A stretch of DNA of 35,122 nucleotides from Leptospira yanagawae serovar Saopaulo str. Sao Paulo = ATCC 700523 (lineage in GTDB: Bacteria > Spirochaetota > Leptospiria > Leptospirales > Leptospiraceae). Shown piece after piece: positions 34,137 through 35,122 of the stretch. Within the stretch, counting starts at the first letter, position 1, and the number at the start of each line of letters is the position of its first letter. The notes below the pieces were generated by a model. That model made no database searches. It saw nothing but the letters and a program-made list of their open reading frames with translations, and was not told the origin of the DNA. The stretch is taken from positions 1-35,122 of the forward strand of contig NZ_AOGX02000031.1 in NCBI RefSeq assembly GCF_000332475.2, written 5' to 3'. The position numbers were made by a program, and so were the translations under genes.

Positions 34137-35122
34137 TTAAACTCCTAATTCAAACGATGTGCCGATTCCTAAAATGGTGACATCATCCATCATTGGGGTT
34201 TGTCCCCGAAAGGTATGAAATTCTTCCATAAGGTAATTTACGGTATCAGATAAACTTAATCCCAAACTCCTAGCAGACAAAAAACTGGAAAGCAATTTGG
34301 ATTCACCAAGTAAAATACCTTCCTGATTTTCTTGCTCTAAATAGCCATCGGAAATCATAAATAATCGATCTCCCAATCCAAATGACAAACTTGTATCATG
34401 ATACTCGACATCTTTTTCCAGTCCGAGCATCAAACCAGACTCTGCCAAAGGCAAAATTTGTGAATTGGTCAATACATACGGTTCGTTATGACCTGCCGAA
34501 GAGTATACAAGTAAGTTCTCTTCCATTTTTAAATCAACTATCACTGCTGTAAATTGATTGGATTTTTTACCATAACGATCAATAAATATTTGGTTTAATG
34601 CATATAAAACATCAGATGGATTCGGTGCATTGTGTTTGATATGATCGTATTCTGCTTTGATTGCCATGGTGATAAGAGCTGCTTGTACACCATGACCAAT
34701 GGCATCGGCTAAAAAAAGCCGAATTTTTGATTTCTCAAGACGAATCACATCAAAGATATCACCACCAACTTCAGCCATTGGCTCAAATTTAGAAGCAAAG
34801 TCTAGATGTGCGATGTGTTTGAGACCGAGTGGTAAAATATTCCTTTGGATTGTTTTGGCTGTTTCCAAATCCTCTTGAATGATTTTTAAGGATTGAGTGA
34901 GTTTGGCTGTCCTTTCTTTTACCATCATTTCTAAAGTTTCGTTTTGTAAACGTAACTCTTTGTTTTTTTGAATTAAAACTTGATTTTCCCTTTGCTCCGC
35001 ATTACGAATCCTTGCCGTTAATAATTTTAAAACCGTTAACGTCATATCAGGATTTGTTTGGACCAAGCGATGGAAATCTTCCCTTGTAAGTTTATAAAGG
35101 ATGGAATTTTCTTTTGTGGCGT
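34137..35122 (-). CDS. SpoIIE-type PP2C phosphatase with upstream cNMP-binding domain, 5' end outside the window
   Basis: The frame is open to the window edge. The first visible residues (TKENSILYKLTREDFHRLVQ) match the end of a Crp-like cyclic-nucleotide-binding domain, so internal starts are not the true ones. A coiled coil follows (ENQVLIQKNKELRLQNETLE..KERTAKL), then a SpoIIE/RsbU phosphatase domain: AKTIQRNILP, FEPMAEVGGDIFDV (metal Asp), LADAIGHGVQAALITM, SSAGHNEPYV, GDRLFMISDGYLEQ and QTPMMDDVTILGIG. Metal-binding Asp residues are conserved, so it should dephosphorylate Ser/Thr, typically on anti-sigma-factor antagonists. It may respond to cAMP-like ligands. It is the first visible gene of the acyltransferase operon. 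Confidence 0.9.
   Translation of the reverse strand, partial: ATKENSILYKLTREDFHRLVQTNPDMTLTVLKLLTARIRNAEQRENQVLIQKNKELRLQNETLEMMVKERTAKLTQSLKIIQEDLETAKTIQRNILPLGLKHIAHLDFASKFEPMAEVGGDIFDVIRLEKSKIRLFLADAIGHGVQAALITMAIKAEYDHIKHNAPNPSDVLYALNQIFIDRYGKKSNQFTAVIVDLKMEENLLVYSSAGHNEPYVLTNSQILPLAESGLMLGLEKDVEYHDTSLSFGLGDRLFMISDGYLEQENQEGILLGESKLLSSFLSARSLGLSLSDTVNYLMEEFHTFRGQTPMMDDVTILGIGTSFELGV

Noticed and set aside
1..35122. tRNA, rRNA or CRISPR array
   Set aside because: No run of evenly spaced repeats and no tRNA-like cloverleaf or rRNA-like stretch was noticed on either strand; short structures cannot be excluded by eye.

Overview
The window looks like chromosomal DNA of a Leptospira, most likely from the saprophytic clade. 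The reasons are low G+C, many lipoproteins with loose spirochaete-type lipoboxes, an IS3-family element about the size of leptospiral IS1500, and a high density of PAS, GGDEF, HDOD, chemoreceptor and SpoIIE signalling proteins. This assignment rests on protein character only; no rRNA or other marker gene is present.

Layout. (1) 107-1350: an IS3-family element with 37-bp imperfect inverted repeats and an A6G frameshift site. (2) 1535-2952: two overlapping lipoprotein genes. (3) 3122-7073: a trehalose pair, a fused trehalose-6-phosphate synthase/phosphatase overlapping a GH15 glycosidase. (4) 7177-11777: a frameshifted membrane protein, a 42-codon ORF, and a five-PAS histidine kinase cut by two in-frame stop codons. 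(5) 11813-19288: a probable TetR regulon. An RND efflux operon (adaptor, pump, outer membrane factor) carries one nonsense codon and homopolymer frameshifts. Downstream lies a DUF2141/SDR/alpha-beta-barrel operon. The same GTAGAC-N3-GTCTAC palindrome sits in front of the DUF2141 operon and between the RND operon and tetR. (6) 19356-23808: a VOC protein, an AraC/GyrI regulator, a six-TM chemoreceptor and a GGDEF-PilZ protein. (7) 23815-25979: a persulfide detoxification locus (rhodanese, ETHE1-like dioxygenase, half-size TauE/SafE, unknown membrane protein) behind a CsoR/CstR-like operator. (8) 26034-35122: exported MsrA, an ATPase-HDOD protein, a TRIC-family channel, a 1023-aa beta-helix lipoprotein, and a minus-strand operon of a SpoIIE phosphatase (partial), an acyltransferase and a strictosidine-synthase-like lipoprotein.

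Genes are packed tightly. ATGA/GTGA start-stop overlaps occur at 8575, 12280, 17921, 25028 and 33257, which suggests translational coupling. Three or more genes are broken between 7.1 and 18 kb, while the rest of the window is intact. This is either real decay of a sensor/efflux region or sequence error; the two kinase stops and the pump stop are in-frame and look like substitutions.
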